This document shows, piece by piece, positions 34,693 through 43,698 of a stretch of DNA of 64,000 nt. The stretch lies in NCBI RefSeq assembly GCF_000756385.1, contig NZ_JNFC01000034.1:62001-126000 (forward strand). The letters are read 5' to 3'. The DNA comes from Sphingopyxis sp. LC363. Lineage in GTDB: Bacteria; Pseudomonadota; Alphaproteobacteria; Sphingomonadales; Sphingomonadaceae. A model generated the notes under the pieces. That model was not told the DNA's origin, ran no database searches, and saw nothing but the letters and a program-made list of their open reading frames with translations. The position numbers and the translations under genes are program-made. Positions within the stretch are counted from its first letter, which is position 1; each line of letters begins with the position of its first letter.

Positions 34693-35848
34693 GATCACGA
34701 AAAAACGGCTGCTGGCAAGTGGCGCCCTTGCGATGCTCGGCGTCTGGTCGCTCGGCCAAGCGACGGGTCAAGGCAATATGGCGCCCGCATCGCCGACGCC
34801 CAGATTTGGCGTGTCGCTGGACGATGTCGCGTCAGCCGGAACCCCGCGTGCACTCCCCGCCTTGCCCACCGCCGTCAAGGCCCGCGCCGACGCGCTGTTC
34901 GTCGAGGCCGAGGATGTCGGGCAGACGCGCGCTTTGCTCGTCCTGCGCGATGGCGAGTTGATCTACGAACGCTACGCCGCGGGCTTCGGTCCCGAAAGCA
35001 AGCTGATCAGCTGGTCGATGGCGAAAAGCATCACCGCGGTGCTCACGGGCTTCCTCGTCGCCGACGGGCAATTGTCGCTCGACGGGCCGGCGCCCGTGGC
35101 GGCGTGGCAGCGCAGCGGCGATCCGCGCGGTGCGATCACGCTGCGCAACCTGCTGCACATGTCGTCGGGACTCGAGCATGTCGAAAATGGCGATCCGATC
35201 TGGCAGGGCGATACGGTCACGATGCTGTTCGGCGACGGCGCGGGGAATATGGCCGGTTTTGCCGAAGCCAAACCCGCGGCGGCGCAGCCGGGCGAGGTCT
35301 TCAACTACAGCTCGGCGACCAGCGTCATCCTGTCGGACATCCTCGCCGACACGCTGACGCCGTCGCCGAATTCCGACGCGCGGCGCGACGCGATGCTGGG
35401 CTTCATCGAAGGACGGCTGGTCGAGCCGCTCGGCATGGCCAGCCTGATGCCGGAGTTCGACGCGCAGGGCACGATGATCGGCGGGTCGATCATGCACGCG
35501 ACCGCGCGCGATTACGCAAGGTTCGGCGAATTCCTGCGCAATCGCGGCGTGGTCAATGGCCAGCGGCTGCTCCCCGAAACCTGGATGCGCTTCATGCTGA
35601 CGCCGTCGCGGAATGACGCGGGCTATGGCGGTCATATCTGGCTGAACCGCAGACGCCCCGCCGGTGTTACGCCGGCATTATGGCCCGATCGTGGTCCGAA
35701 CGACCTCTTCGCCTGCATCGGCCATCAGGGCCAATATATTATCGTCTCGCCGTCGCAGCGGGTGACGATCGTTCGGCTCGGCGTCACGCGGGATGATCAG
35801 TTCCCCGCGTTGCGCCGCCACCTCGCCGATCTGACCGAAAGCTTATAG
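34691..35848 (+). CDS. Serine hydrolase, class C beta-lactamase family
   Basis: 385 residues with a signal peptide (about 1-26, ending ATGQG). The SxxK motif is SMAK in SWSMAKSITAVLTGF and the YxN-like second motif is NYSSATS. A third HxG-like element, CIGHQGQYIIVSPSQ, lies near the C-terminus. Such proteins are periplasmic esterases, peptidases or amidases rather than true beta-lactamases. It shares overlapping start codons with the divergent cysteine-rich protein and overlaps the convergent PhzF gene by 6 bases. Confidence 0.88.
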   Translation: MITKKRLLASGALAMLGVWSLGQATGQGNMAPASPTPRFGVSLDDVASAGTPRALPALPTAVKARADALFVEAEDVGQTRALLVLRDGELIYERYAAGFGPESKLISWSMAKSITAVLTGFLVADGQLSLDGPAPVAAWQRSGDPRGAITLRNLLHMSSGLEHVENGDPIWQGDTVTMLFGDGAGNMAGFAEAKPAAAQPGEVFNYSSATSVILSDILADTLTPSPNSDARRDAMLGFIEGRLVEPLGMASLMPEFDAQGTMIGGSIMHATARDYARFGEFLRNRGVVNGQRLLPETWMRFMLTPSRNDAGYGGHIWLNRRRPAGVTPALWPDRGPNDLFACIGHQGQYIIVSPSQRVTIVRLGVTRDDQFPALRRHLADLTESL

Positions 35849-36661
35849 CAGGAAGTCGCCCACGACCGTCGTCACGCAGCTGCCCGTAAGCTCGACCATA
35901 TCGCCGTCGAGGCGGCAGCCGACATGACCGCCGCGCGCGCTCGCCTGATAGGCCGCGAACGCGTCGCGGCCGAGGCGCGTCGTCCAATAGGGGGTGAGCA
36001 CGCTGTGCGCCGACCCGGTCACCGGATCCTCCGGAATGCCGGCGCCCGGGGCGAAGGCGCGGCTGACGACGTCGGCCCCCGACGCGTCGCCCGTACCCGC
36101 CGCAGTCGCGATATAGAGGATGTCGTCCTTGCTCAGCGCGGCGAGGTCGGGGCTTAGTGCCCGGATCTCTTCGGCGCCATGATAGACGATCAGCGCATAC
36201 CCGCCCTCGTGCCACAGCGTTTCGACGACGTCGCCGCCCATCGCGCGCGCGATGTCGGGTAGCAGCTTCGCTTCCGCCCGATAAGCGGGCAGCTTCATGC
36301 GATAGCCTTCGTCCTCGCCGTCACGCCTGACCTGCAAGATGCCGGCCTTGCGCGTGCGAAAGCGCATTTCGCTCCGCCATTGCGCCGCCGACAGCAGCAC
36401 ATGCCCGCTCGCCAGCGTCGCATGGCCGCAGAGCGCGACCTCGATCGTCGGCGTGAACCAGCGCAGCTCATAATCGGCCTCGTCGCTGTCGTCGGGCACG
36501 AGGAAGGCGGTTTCGGCGAGATTGTTCTCCGCCGCGATCGCCTGAAGAGTCGCGTCGTCGAGCCATTCCTCAAGCGGCATCACCGCGGCGGGATTGCCCG
36601 CGAAGGGCCGGTCGGCAAAGGCGTCGACCTGCATGATCGGAAGGCGGCGGGCGGCGCTCAT
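35843..36661 (-). CDS. PhzF-family isomerase
   Basis: 272 residues from ATG 36661. LPIMQVDAFADRPFAGNPAAVMPL is the PhzF N-terminus and NNLAETAFLVPDDSDEADYELRWFTPTIEVALCGHAT carries the catalytic Glu. The second diaminopimelate-epimerase-like half has GAGIPEDPVTGSAHSVLTPYW. Members isomerise small metabolites; only phenazine PhzF has a well known role. Its ATG overlaps the stop of pdxH in ATGA, so the pair is cotranscribed. Confidence 0.9.
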   Translation of the reverse strand: MSAARRLPIMQVDAFADRPFAGNPAAVMPLEEWLDDATLQAIAAENNLAETAFLVPDDSDEADYELRWFTPTIEVALCGHATLASGHVLLSAAQWRSEMRFRTRKAGILQVRRDGEDEGYRMKLPAYRAEAKLLPDIARAMGGDVVETLWHEGGYALIVYHGAEEIRALSPDLAALSKDDILYIATAAGTGDASGADVVSRAFAPGAGIPEDPVTGSAHSVLTPYWTTRLGRDAFAAYQASARGGHVGCRLDGDMVELTGSCVTTVVGDFLL

Positions 36662-37248
36662 GGATACAGATATCCTCTCGTCCAACTGTCGCCGGCGCGC
36701 CGGAACAGCGTGCGTTCGTGCAGACGGTGGGCCCGGTCCTGCCAGAATTCGATAGCCGAAGGATTAACGCGCCAGCCCGACCAGCGCGGCGGACGCGGCA
36801 CGTCCTGTCCGTCGAAGCGCGCCTGCATCTCGGCGAAACGTGCCTCGAAGGTTTCGCGGCGGTCCAGCGGACGCGACTGGTCGCTCGCCCAGGCGCCGAG
36901 CTGGCTGTCGCGGCTACGCGTCGCGAAATAGGCGTCGGCGGTGGCATCGTCGACCGGGGTCGCCATGCCCTCGATACGAATCTGCCGGCGCAGCGACTTC
37001 CAGTGAAAGAGCAAGGCGACATGGGCGTTTGCAGCGAGTTCGCCGCCCTTGCGGCTGTCTAGATTGGTATAGAAGACGAAGCCGTCGGGGCCATGACCTT
37101 TCAAAAGCACCATGCGCAGCGATGGCCGACCGTCCGGCGTCGTCGTGGCGAGCGCCATCGCATTGGCGTCATTAGGCTCGCTGGTGCGCGCTTCGGCGAA
37201 CCAGCCGTCGAACAGTGCAAAGGGATCGTCCGTCATGCGCGCGTTCAT
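36658..37248 (-). CDS. pdxH: Pyridoxamine/pyridoxine 5'-phosphate oxidase
   Basis: 196 residues from ATG 37248 (MNARMTDDPF; ATG 37236 is the alternative). FMN-binding parts are RMVLLKGHGPDGFVFYTNLDSRKGGEL and HWKSLRRQIRIEG. RSRDSQLGAWASDQS and the C-terminal WSGWRVNPSAIEFWQDRAHRLHER include the PLP-binding residues. It makes pyridoxal 5'-phosphate from PNP or PMP with O2. First gene of the pdxH-phzF operon, divergent from the dnaJ-like gene. Confidence 0.93.
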   Translation of the reverse strand: MNARMTDDPFALFDGWFAEARTSEPNDANAMALATTTPDGRPSLRMVLLKGHGPDGFVFYTNLDSRKGGELAANAHVALLFHWKSLRRQIRIEGMATPVDDATADAYFATRSRDSQLGAWASDQSRPLDRRETFEARFAEMQARFDGQDVPRPPRWSGWRVNPSAIEFWQDRAHRLHERTLFRRAGDSWTRGYLYP

Positions 37249-37370
37249 AATGCGCGCTGCGTTCGCGGTCGAGCGGGATCTATGTGGAACTTGACCGTTC
37301 CCCGGCACATTACCACATGGCGCACCAATGGGCCTTCACGGCCAGTCACTTATCGGGCTACAGGAGCAAA

Positions 37371-38288
37371 ATGGCCGATCCCTATTCCACCTTGGGCGTT
37401 GCGAAGAGTGCAAGCGAAGCGGAGATCAAGTCCGCCTATCGCAAGCTCGCCAAGGAACTGCACCCCGACAAGAACAAGGACAATCCGAAGGCGTCGGAGA
37501 AATTCTCCGATGTCACCAAGGCGTATGACCTGCTGTCCGACAAGACCAAGCGCGCGCAATATGACCGCGGCGAGATCGACGGCGACGGCAATCCCGCCAT
37601 GCCGTTCGGCTATGGCGGCGGAGGAGGGGGCTTTCGCGGCGATCCGCGCGGGCAGGGCGGTTTCGGCAGCGACGGCGCCGATTTCGGCGACATTTTCGAA
37701 GGGCTGTTCGGCGGGCGCGGCGGCGGCGGTCCGTTCGGAGGCTTCGGCGGACGCAGCGCGCCGCTGCAAAAGGGCGCCAATGTCGCCTATCGCCTGTCGG
37801 TCTCCTTCATCGACGCCGCGACGCAGGCGCCGCAGCGCATCACACTCGCCGACGGGGGCACGATCGACCTGAAACTACCCGCCGGGGTCGAGACGGGAAC
37901 GCAGATGCGTCTTGCCGGAAAGGGGCAGGCGGGGCCGGGCGGCACCGGCGACGGCATCGTCACGATCACCGTCAAGGACCATCCCTTCTACGAGCGCGAG
38001 GGCGCCAACATCCGGCTCGACCTGCCCGTCACGCTGAACGAGGCGGTCAAGGGCGCGAAGGTCAAGGTGCCGACGGTCGACGGCCCGGTGATGCTGTCGA
38101 TCCCCGCGGGTTCGTCGTCGGGCAAGGTCATGCGCCTGAAAGGAAAAGGTTTCAGCCAGAAAAGCGGCGGGCGGGGCGACCAGCTCGTGCGGCTGATGGT
38201 CGACCTGCCCGCCGACGATGCGGCATTGATCAAGCTGCTCAGCGAATGGACCGATCCGCGCAACGTGCGGGCGGATCTCGGCGTGTGA
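37371..38288 (+). CDS. DnaJ C-terminal domain protein (CbpA-like)
   Basis: 305 residues; CAGGAG lies before the ATG. The J domain (1-67) includes [21 protein letters not shown] with HPD intact, followed by a Gly/Phe-rich linker (about 85-135, [23 protein letters not shown]). Two C-terminal substrate-binding domains follow ([41 protein letters not shown]). The cysteine-rich zinc region of DnaJ is missing, as in CbpA. Acts as a DnaK co-chaperone. A GTG-started BrkB gene follows 3 bases later. Confidence 0.92.
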   Translation: MADPYSTLGVAKSASEAEIKSAYRKLAKELHPDKNKDNPKASEKFSDVTKAYDLLSDKTKRAQYDRGEIDGDGNPAMPFGYGGGGGGFRGDPRGQGGFGSDGADFGDIFEGLFGGRGGGGPFGGFGGRSAPLQKGANVAYRLSVSFIDAATQAPQRITLADGGTIDLKLPAGVETGTQMRLAGKGQAGPGGTGDGIVTITVKDHPFYEREGANIRLDLPVTLNEAVKGAKVKVPTVDGPVMLSIPAGSSSGKVMRLKGKGFSQKSGGRGDQLVRLMVDLPADDAALIKLLSEWTDPRNVRADLGV

Positions 38289-38291
38289 TGC

Positions 38292-39368
38292 GTGGCTGAT
38301 ACCCACGAAAAAAAGATCGTTGCCGCGCTCGAGCGCGAGGTCGCCGACGAGGTCGGTAAGGAATTTCTGGCCGAAGGCCATTCGCCGCACTCGCCCGAGG
38401 CGCGCGCCGAGCGTGCCAAGCGCGTTCATCTGCGCGCCCGCGCCGAGGGGCTGATTGAGCGCGGACGCGAACAGCTCGGTCCGGGTACGCGCGCATATCA
38501 TGTCGTTCGCCGCGTCATCGTCGGCACCTATACCGATGGCTTTATTCACGCGGGCAATCTCGCCTATCTGGCGCTGATCGCGCTTTTTCCCTTCTTCATC
38601 CTGCTCGCCGCCGCGCTGTCGATCTTTGGCGGCAGCGTCGGCGGCGAACGCGCGGTCGAGGCGGTGTTCTCCACCATGCCGCCGACGGTCGCCAAGGCGC
38701 TGTCGGGACCGATCCGCGAGGTGATGACCGCGCGCACCGGCATCTTCCTGTGGCTCGGCGCGCTCGTCGCGCTGTGGACCGTGGGCAGCCTGATCGAAAC
38801 GGTGCGCGACATCCTCCGCCGCGCCTATGGCACGCATTTTTCGAAGGGCTTTTTTCATTATCGCCTGCTGTCGATCGGCATCATCACCGGCGCGGTCGTG
38901 CTGATGCTGCTGTCGTTCAGCATGCAGGTGCTGATCCTCGGCATCGAGCAATTTGTTACCCGCTTCCTTCCCGAACAATATCAGGCGTGGGGCGTCGTCC
39001 TGATCTCGCGCAGCGTATCGGGCGCCGGCCTGTTCCTCGCCATCTACATGCTCTTTTACAGCCTCACCCCGTCCAAATATCGCCAACTCAAATGCCCCAA
39101 ATGGCCAGGCGCGCTGTTCACGACCTTCTGGTGGATCGGGGTGACCCTCGCGCTGCCGCCGCTGCTCGCCAGCCTGCTCAGCTATGACGCAACCTATGGC
39201 AGCCTTGCGGGTGTGATGGTCGCGCTTTTCTTTTTCTACCTCGTCGGATTGGGTATGGTGATGGGCGCCGAACTCAACGCCGCGCTCGTCGAGGTTGAGG
39301 ATTTGGGCCACGACGCTATTGGGCGCGTCGACGACGTAATTATTGCAAAGGCCGGAGACAAAAAATGA
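38292..39368 (+). CDS. YihY/BrkB-family inner membrane protein
   Basis: 358 residues from GTG 38292. A charged N-terminal ~75 residues precedes about six membrane helices. AGNLAYLALIALFPFFILLA and GSLIETVRDILRRAYG are the core family motifs, and LFYSLTPSKYRQLKCPKWPGALFTTFWW and YGSLAGVMVALFFFYLVGLGMVMGAELNAAL follow. The family is often misnamed ribonuclease BN; its function is unknown. Its stop overlaps the fabI start (ATGA). Confidence 0.9.
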   Translation: MADTHEKKIVAALEREVADEVGKEFLAEGHSPHSPEARAERAKRVHLRARAEGLIERGREQLGPGTRAYHVVRRVIVGTYTDGFIHAGNLAYLALIALFPFFILLAAALSIFGGSVGGERAVEAVFSTMPPTVAKALSGPIREVMTARTGIFLWLGALVALWTVGSLIETVRDILRRAYGTHFSKGFFHYRLLSIGIITGAVVLMLLSFSMQVLILGIEQFVTRFLPEQYQAWGVVLISRSVSGAGLFLAIYMLFYSLTPSKYRQLKCPKWPGALFTTFWWIGVTLALPPLLASLLSYDATYGSLAGVMVALFFFYLVGLGMVMGAELNAALVEVEDLGHDAIGRVDDVIIAKAGDKK

Positions 39369-40192
39369 CGGGTCTGATGAAGGGCAAGCGCGGGCTGATC
39401 ATGGGCCTCGCGAACGACAAATCGCTCGCTTGGGGCATCGCCAAGGCATTGCATGCGCACGGTGCCGAGCTTGCGATCTCCTATCAGGGCGACGTGATGC
39501 TCAAGCGTGTGAAGCCGCTCGCCGACGAACTCGGCTGCGATTTCCTGATCGATTGCGACGTGTCCGACATGGACAATCTCGACGCGGCTTTTGCGACGCT
39601 TGGCGCACGCTGGCCGACGATCGACTTCGTCGTCCACGCGATCGGCTATACCAACAAGGAAGCGCTGCGCGGCCACTATGCCGATGTGACCCTCGACGAT
39701 TTTCTGATGACGATGAATATCAGCGTCTACAGCTTCACCGCGGTCGCCAAGCGCGCAGCGGCGATGATGACGCCCTTCGACCCCGAAACGGGCAAGGGCG
39801 GCGGTTCGCTGCTGACGTTGAGCTATTATGGCGCCGAGAAGGTCATCCCGCATTACAATGTCATGGGCGTCGCCAAATCGGCGCTGGAGACGAGCGTCAA
39901 ATATCTCGCCAATGATTATGGCCCGCGGAGCGTGCGCGTGAATGCGATCTCGGCGGGCCCGATCAAGACGCTCGCGGCGTCAGGAATCGGCGACTTCCGC
40001 CTGATCCTCAAATGGAATGAATTTAACGCCCCGCTGCGCCGCAACGTCACCATCGACGACGTGGGCGGCTCGGCGCTCTATCTTCTGAGCGACCTTGCGA
40101 GCGGGGTGACGGGCGAAACGCACCATGTCGACGCGGGCTACCACACGGTCGGAATGAAGCAGGAAGACGCCCCGGACATCGCGCTTGCCTGA
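39365..40192 (+). CDS. fabI: Enoyl-[acyl-carrier-protein] reductase (NADH), FabI type
   Basis: 275 residues. The SDR cofactor region is GLIMGLANDKSLAWGIAKAL (10-29, the FabI-specific Gly-rich variant). The active-site Y-x6-K is Tyr164-Lys171 in HYNVMGVAKSALE, with the extra Tyr154 in SYYGAEK. AGPIKTLAASGI is the flexible lid. It reduces trans-2-enoyl-ACP in fatty acid elongation and is the usual target of triclosan and isoniazid-like inhibitors. Coupled to the BrkB gene in front and overlapped by the GNAT gene after. Confidence 0.95.
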   Translation: MTGLMKGKRGLIMGLANDKSLAWGIAKALHAHGAELAISYQGDVMLKRVKPLADELGCDFLIDCDVSDMDNLDAAFATLGARWPTIDFVVHAIGYTNKEALRGHYADVTLDDFLMTMNISVYSFTAVAKRAAAMMTPFDPETGKGGGSLLTLSYYGAEKVIPHYNVMGVAKSALETSVKYLANDYGPRSVRVNAISAGPIKTLAASGIGDFRLILKWNEFNAPLRRNVTIDDVGGSALYLLSDLASGVTGETHHVDAGYHTVGMKQEDAPDIALA

Positions 40193-40715
40193 CGGCCTCG
40201 TCATCCGTCCCGCACGCGCGGAGGATGCCGAAGCCATCGACAACGTCATTCGCGCCGCCTTCGCGGCAACCGAATTCGGGCATCAGGGCGAAGCAGAGCT
40301 CGTCCGGATGATCGGGGCCGACGGCGACGCGCTGGTGTCGCTGGTCGTCGAACGGGACGGCGCGATCGTCGGGCATGTGCTGTTCAGCCGGATGGATGTC
40401 GAGGCCGACGGAGTGCCGCTGATGGCGGCCGGCCTCGCGCCCGTGTCGGTCGCGCCCGACCGGCAAGGGCAGGGTATCGGCGGTGCGCTGATCCGCGCCG
40501 CGCTGGAAGAACTGCGAGCGCGGGGCGTGGCGATCAGCTTTGTTCTCGGCCATGCGGATTATTATCCGCGCTTCGGTTATTCGCCCGATCTTGCCGCACG
40601 CTTCGCATCGCCCTTCGCGGGGCCGCATTTCATGGCGATGATGCTGGACTCGGGCGCGGCTTGGCCGCTAGGCGGACGCGCGGATTACGCGCCTGCGTTT
40701 GGCCGGATGGGATAG
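40185..40715 (+). CDS. GNAT-family N-acetyltransferase (YhbS-like)
   Basis: 176 residues from a TTG at 40185 that overlaps the end of fabI by 8 bases. [22 protein letters not shown] opens the domain; [21 protein letters not shown] is the acetyl-CoA loop. [21 protein letters not shown] fits the YhbS branch. It lies 4 bases before aroC, so the fabI-GNAT-aroC run is likely one transcript. Substrate unknown. Confidence 0.85.
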   Translation: MPDGLVIRPARAEDAEAIDNVIRAAFAATEFGHQGEAELVRMIGADGDALVSLVVERDGAIVGHVLFSRMDVEADGVPLMAAGLAPVSVAPDRQGQGIGGALIRAALEELRARGVAISFVLGHADYYPRFGYSPDLAARFASPFAGPHFMAMMLDSGAAWPLGGRADYAPAFGRMG

Positions 40716-40719
40716 GGCA

Positions 40720-41796
40720 ATGAGTTTCAACAGCTTCGGACGCGTTCTTCGCTTCACCACTTGGGGGGAAAGCCACGGCCCCGCGCTCGGCGCGGTTGTC
40801 GACGGCTGTCCGCCGCGGCTGTCGCTGTCCGAAGCCGATATTCAGCCCTTTCTCGACAAACGCCGCCCCGGCCAGTCGCGCCATACCACGCAGCGGCAGG
40901 AACCCGATCAGGTGCGCATCTTGTCGGGCACCTTCGAGGGCAAGACGACGGGCACGCCGATCAGCCTGATGATCGAGAATGTCGACCAGCGGTCGAAGGA
41001 TTATGGCGAGATCGCGCAGGCCTATCGCCCCGGTCACGCCGATTATGCCTATGACGCCAAATATGGCATCCGCGACCATCGCGGCGGCGGCCGCTCGAGC
41101 GCGCGCGAGACCGCTGCGCGCGTCGCGGCGGGCGGGGTCGCGCGGCTGGTGATCCCCGAGGTGCAGATCCACGCCTGGGTCGCCGAAATCGGCGGCGATG
41201 CGATTGATCCTGCAAACTTCGACCTCGAAGAGATTGATCGCAATCCCTTTTTCTGCCCCGATCCCGCCGCGGCGCAGCGCTGGGAAGGTTTGATGGATGC
41301 TGCGCGCAAGTCGGGAAGCTCGCTGGGCGCGGTGATCGAATGCGCCGCGAGCGGCGTTCCCGCCGGCTGGGGGGCGCCGATCTATGCCAAGCTCGACAGC
41401 GACCTTGCCGCCGCGATGATGGGGATCAATGCGGTTAAGGGCGTCGAGATTGGTGCGGGTTTCCACGCGGCGCGCCTCCGTGGCGAAGAAAATGCCGACC
41501 CGATGCGCCCCGCAAGCGACGGCAGCAATCGGCCCGATTTCCTCTCGAACAACGCGGGCGGGATCGCCGGTGGCATCTCGACCGGCCAGCCGGTCGTGGT
41601 GCGCGTCGCGTTCAAGCCGACGAGTTCGATCCTGACCCCCGTGCCGACCGTCAACAAGGCGGGCGAGGCGACCGACATCGTCACCAAGGGCCGCCACGAC
41701 CCTTGTGTGGGTATTCGCGGCGCGCCAGTGGTCGAGGCGATGATGGCGCTCGTTCTTGCCGATCATAAATTGCTCCACCGGGCGCAGAACGGCTGA
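40720..41796 (+). CDS. aroC: Chorismate synthase
   Basis: 358 residues, the full length. [20 protein letters not shown] (about 11-30) is chorismate synthase signature 1. [23 protein letters not shown] and [23 protein letters not shown] are the second and central signatures; [28 protein letters not shown] is near the C-terminus. It converts EPSP to chorismate with reduced FMN. It is followed 1 base later by the SLC13-like transporter. Confidence 0.96.
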   Translation: MSFNSFGRVLRFTTWGESHGPALGAVVDGCPPRLSLSEADIQPFLDKRRPGQSRHTTQRQEPDQVRILSGTFEGKTTGTPISLMIENVDQRSKDYGEIAQAYRPGHADYAYDAKYGIRDHRGGGRSSARETAARVAAGGVARLVIPEVQIHAWVAEIGGDAIDPANFDLEEIDRNPFFCPDPAAAQRWEGLMDAARKSGSSLGAVIECAASGVPAGWGAPIYAKLDSDLAAAMMGINAVKGVEIGAGFHAARLRGEENADPMRPASDGSNRPDFLSNNAGGIAGGISTGQPVVVRVAFKPTSSILTPVPTVNKAGEATDIVTKGRHDPCVGIRGAPVVEAMMALVLADHKLLHRAQNG

Positions 41797-41797
41797 C

Positions 41798-43582
41798 ATG
41801 ATCGAGGCGCTGCGAGCCTTCATCGAGGCGCATCAGGCGGTCCTGTCGCTTTTCATTCTCGCCGCGATGTTCGTCGGCTTCCTGATGGAGCGGCTGCCCG
41901 CGACCGTCATCGCGATCCTCGGCGCCTGCACCTATCTCGCGCTCGGCATCCTCGATTCCGACGGGCTCTATTCGGTCTTTTCCAACTCGGCGCCGATCGT
42001 CATCGGCGCGATGTTCGTGTTGTCGGGCGCACTCATCCGCACCGGCGTGATCCAGCGCGTCGCCGATGCGATCATGAAGCGTGCCGAGAAACACCCGCGG
42101 CTCGCGATCGTCGAAGTCCTGGTCGGCGCGCTCTTCGCTTCGGCTTTCCTGAACAATACGCCTGTCGTCGTGGTGCTCATCCCCATCATGATGAAGCTTG
42201 CGGAGGTGACGGGCGTCAGTGCCAAGAAGCTGCTCATGCCGCTGTCGATCATCGCGGTGCTAGGCGGCACGCTGACCTTGATCGGCACCTCCACCAACCT
42301 GGTCGTCGATGGCATCGTGCGTCAGGCGGGAATGGAGCGTTTCGGCATTTTCGAGATCACACCGATCGGCCTCGTTACCGCCGCATCGGGGATGGTCGGC
42401 CTCGCGCTGATGTGGTGGCTGCTGCCCGCCGACAAACCGATCAAGGGGCCTGCCGGGACGCACGACGCGCATCAATATCTGACCGAGCTGGTGCTGGAAG
42501 AGGATGATTATCTCGTCGGCATGACGGTCGAGGCGTTCCGCGACTTGCCGCGCTCGGGTCGTATCGTCGGCGTCCGCCGCGGTTCGGTGGTCGTCCACGG
42601 CGCCGAACTCGAGCATTGGACGCTTGCGACCGGCGACCGGATCATCCTCCGCGTCGACGGCGCGACCTTGATGACTTGGCGCGAGCAGGGGCGTTTCCGG
42701 CTAGGCATCGGCAGCGGCGATCCGGACGAGAATGACATGGTCGTCGAGACGATGATCGCGTCGAACCACCCCGCGATTGGTCAGCGGCTGGTCGACATTC
42801 CTTTTCTGCAAAAGGTCCGCGCGCGGATCATCGGCCTCGACCGTCCGGCGCACGAACCGGGCCCCGACCTTGCAAGCGTGCGTATCCGCCCCGCCGACCG
42901 CTTGCTCGTCGCTGGTGGTCCGGGCGAGGTCGAGGCGCTGCGCGACAATCCGCACCTGATCGGCGCCGATCTCGCCAAGGTGCGCGCCTTTCGCCGCGGC
43001 AAGGCGTGGATCGCGATGCTGTGCATGTTTTCGGTCGTCGCGCTGGCCGCGCTCGACGTCATGTCGATCGGCGTCGCTGCGATCATCGCGATCGGCGTGA
43101 TCCTGGTGACGCGCTGCATCGATAGCGAGGAAGCATGGGGTACGATCGACGGCGACGTGCTGATCCTGATCTTCGCGATGCTCGCGGTCGGATTGGCGCT
43201 CGAACAGAGCGGCGCGGTCGCGATGATGGTCGGCTGGGTCAAGCCCGTGCTTGCCGGCCAGCCGATGTGGGTGCTCGTCTTTGGCATCTACTTCTTCGCG
43301 CTCATTCTCTCCGAACTGCTCAGCAACAATGCGGTCGCGGCGCTGATGACGCCGGTGACGCTCGCGATCGCCGCCGAACTCGGGGTCGATCCGCGTCCGC
43401 TGGTGATCGCGCTGATGATCGGCGCGTCGGCCTGTTTCGCGACCCCGATCGGCTATCAGACGAACACGATCGTCTATGCCGCGGGCGACTATCGCTTCGT
43501 CGATTTCGTGAAGATCGGGGTGCCGCTCAACATCATAACCGGCATTTCGACCTGTTTCGCGATCAGCTTCTTCATAACCTGA
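41798..43582 (+). CDS. SLC13/DASS-type transporter with central TrkA-C domains
   Basis: 594 residues. The N- and C-terminal thirds each hold several membrane helices; conserved segments are FASAFLNNTPVVVVLIPIM and IGTSTNLVVDGIV in the first half, and LSELLSNNAVAALMTPV and TPIGYQTNTIVYAAGDYRF in the second. The middle (about 215-400) reads as two TrkA-C (RCK_C) domains (VEAFRDLPRSGRIVGVRRGS, VRIRPADRLLVAGGPGE). Members carry sulfate, citrate, succinate or phosphate with Na+. Linkage to aroC is probably coincidental. Confidence 0.88.
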   Translation: MIEALRAFIEAHQAVLSLFILAAMFVGFLMERLPATVIAILGACTYLALGILDSDGLYSVFSNSAPIVIGAMFVLSGALIRTGVIQRVADAIMKRAEKHPRLAIVEVLVGALFASAFLNNTPVVVVLIPIMMKLAEVTGVSAKKLLMPLSIIAVLGGTLTLIGTSTNLVVDGIVRQAGMERFGIFEITPIGLVTAASGMVGLALMWWLLPADKPIKGPAGTHDAHQYLTELVLEEDDYLVGMTVEAFRDLPRSGRIVGVRRGSVVVHGAELEHWTLATGDRIILRVDGATLMTWREQGRFRLGIGSGDPDENDMVVETMIASNHPAIGQRLVDIPFLQKVRARIIGLDRPAHEPGPDLASVRIRPADRLLVAGGPGEVEALRDNPHLIGADLAKVRAFRRGKAWIAMLCMFSVVALAALDVMSIGVAAIIAIGVILVTRCIDSEEAWGTIDGDVLILIFAMLAVGLALEQSGAVAMMVGWVKPVLAGQPMWVLVFGIYFFALILSELLSNNAVAALMTPVTLAIAAELGVDPRPLVIALMIGASACFATPIGYQTNTIVYAAGDYRFVDFVKIGVPLNIITGISTCFAISFFIT

Positions 43583-43698
43583 CGGCATAGCGGGCGAACG
43601 GCCAGCCCCCTTGACGCTGCGGCTTGCGGTCGGTCAAAGGGGGCGGAGAATCCGGCCGGTCACGGCGCGCCAATAATGAATATTCGGGGGACGGCCGC

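Noticed and set aside
37236-37308. Longer PdxH N-terminus starting at 37308
   Set aside because: The extra residues do not resemble PdxH proteins; ATG 37248 or 37236 fits the family length.
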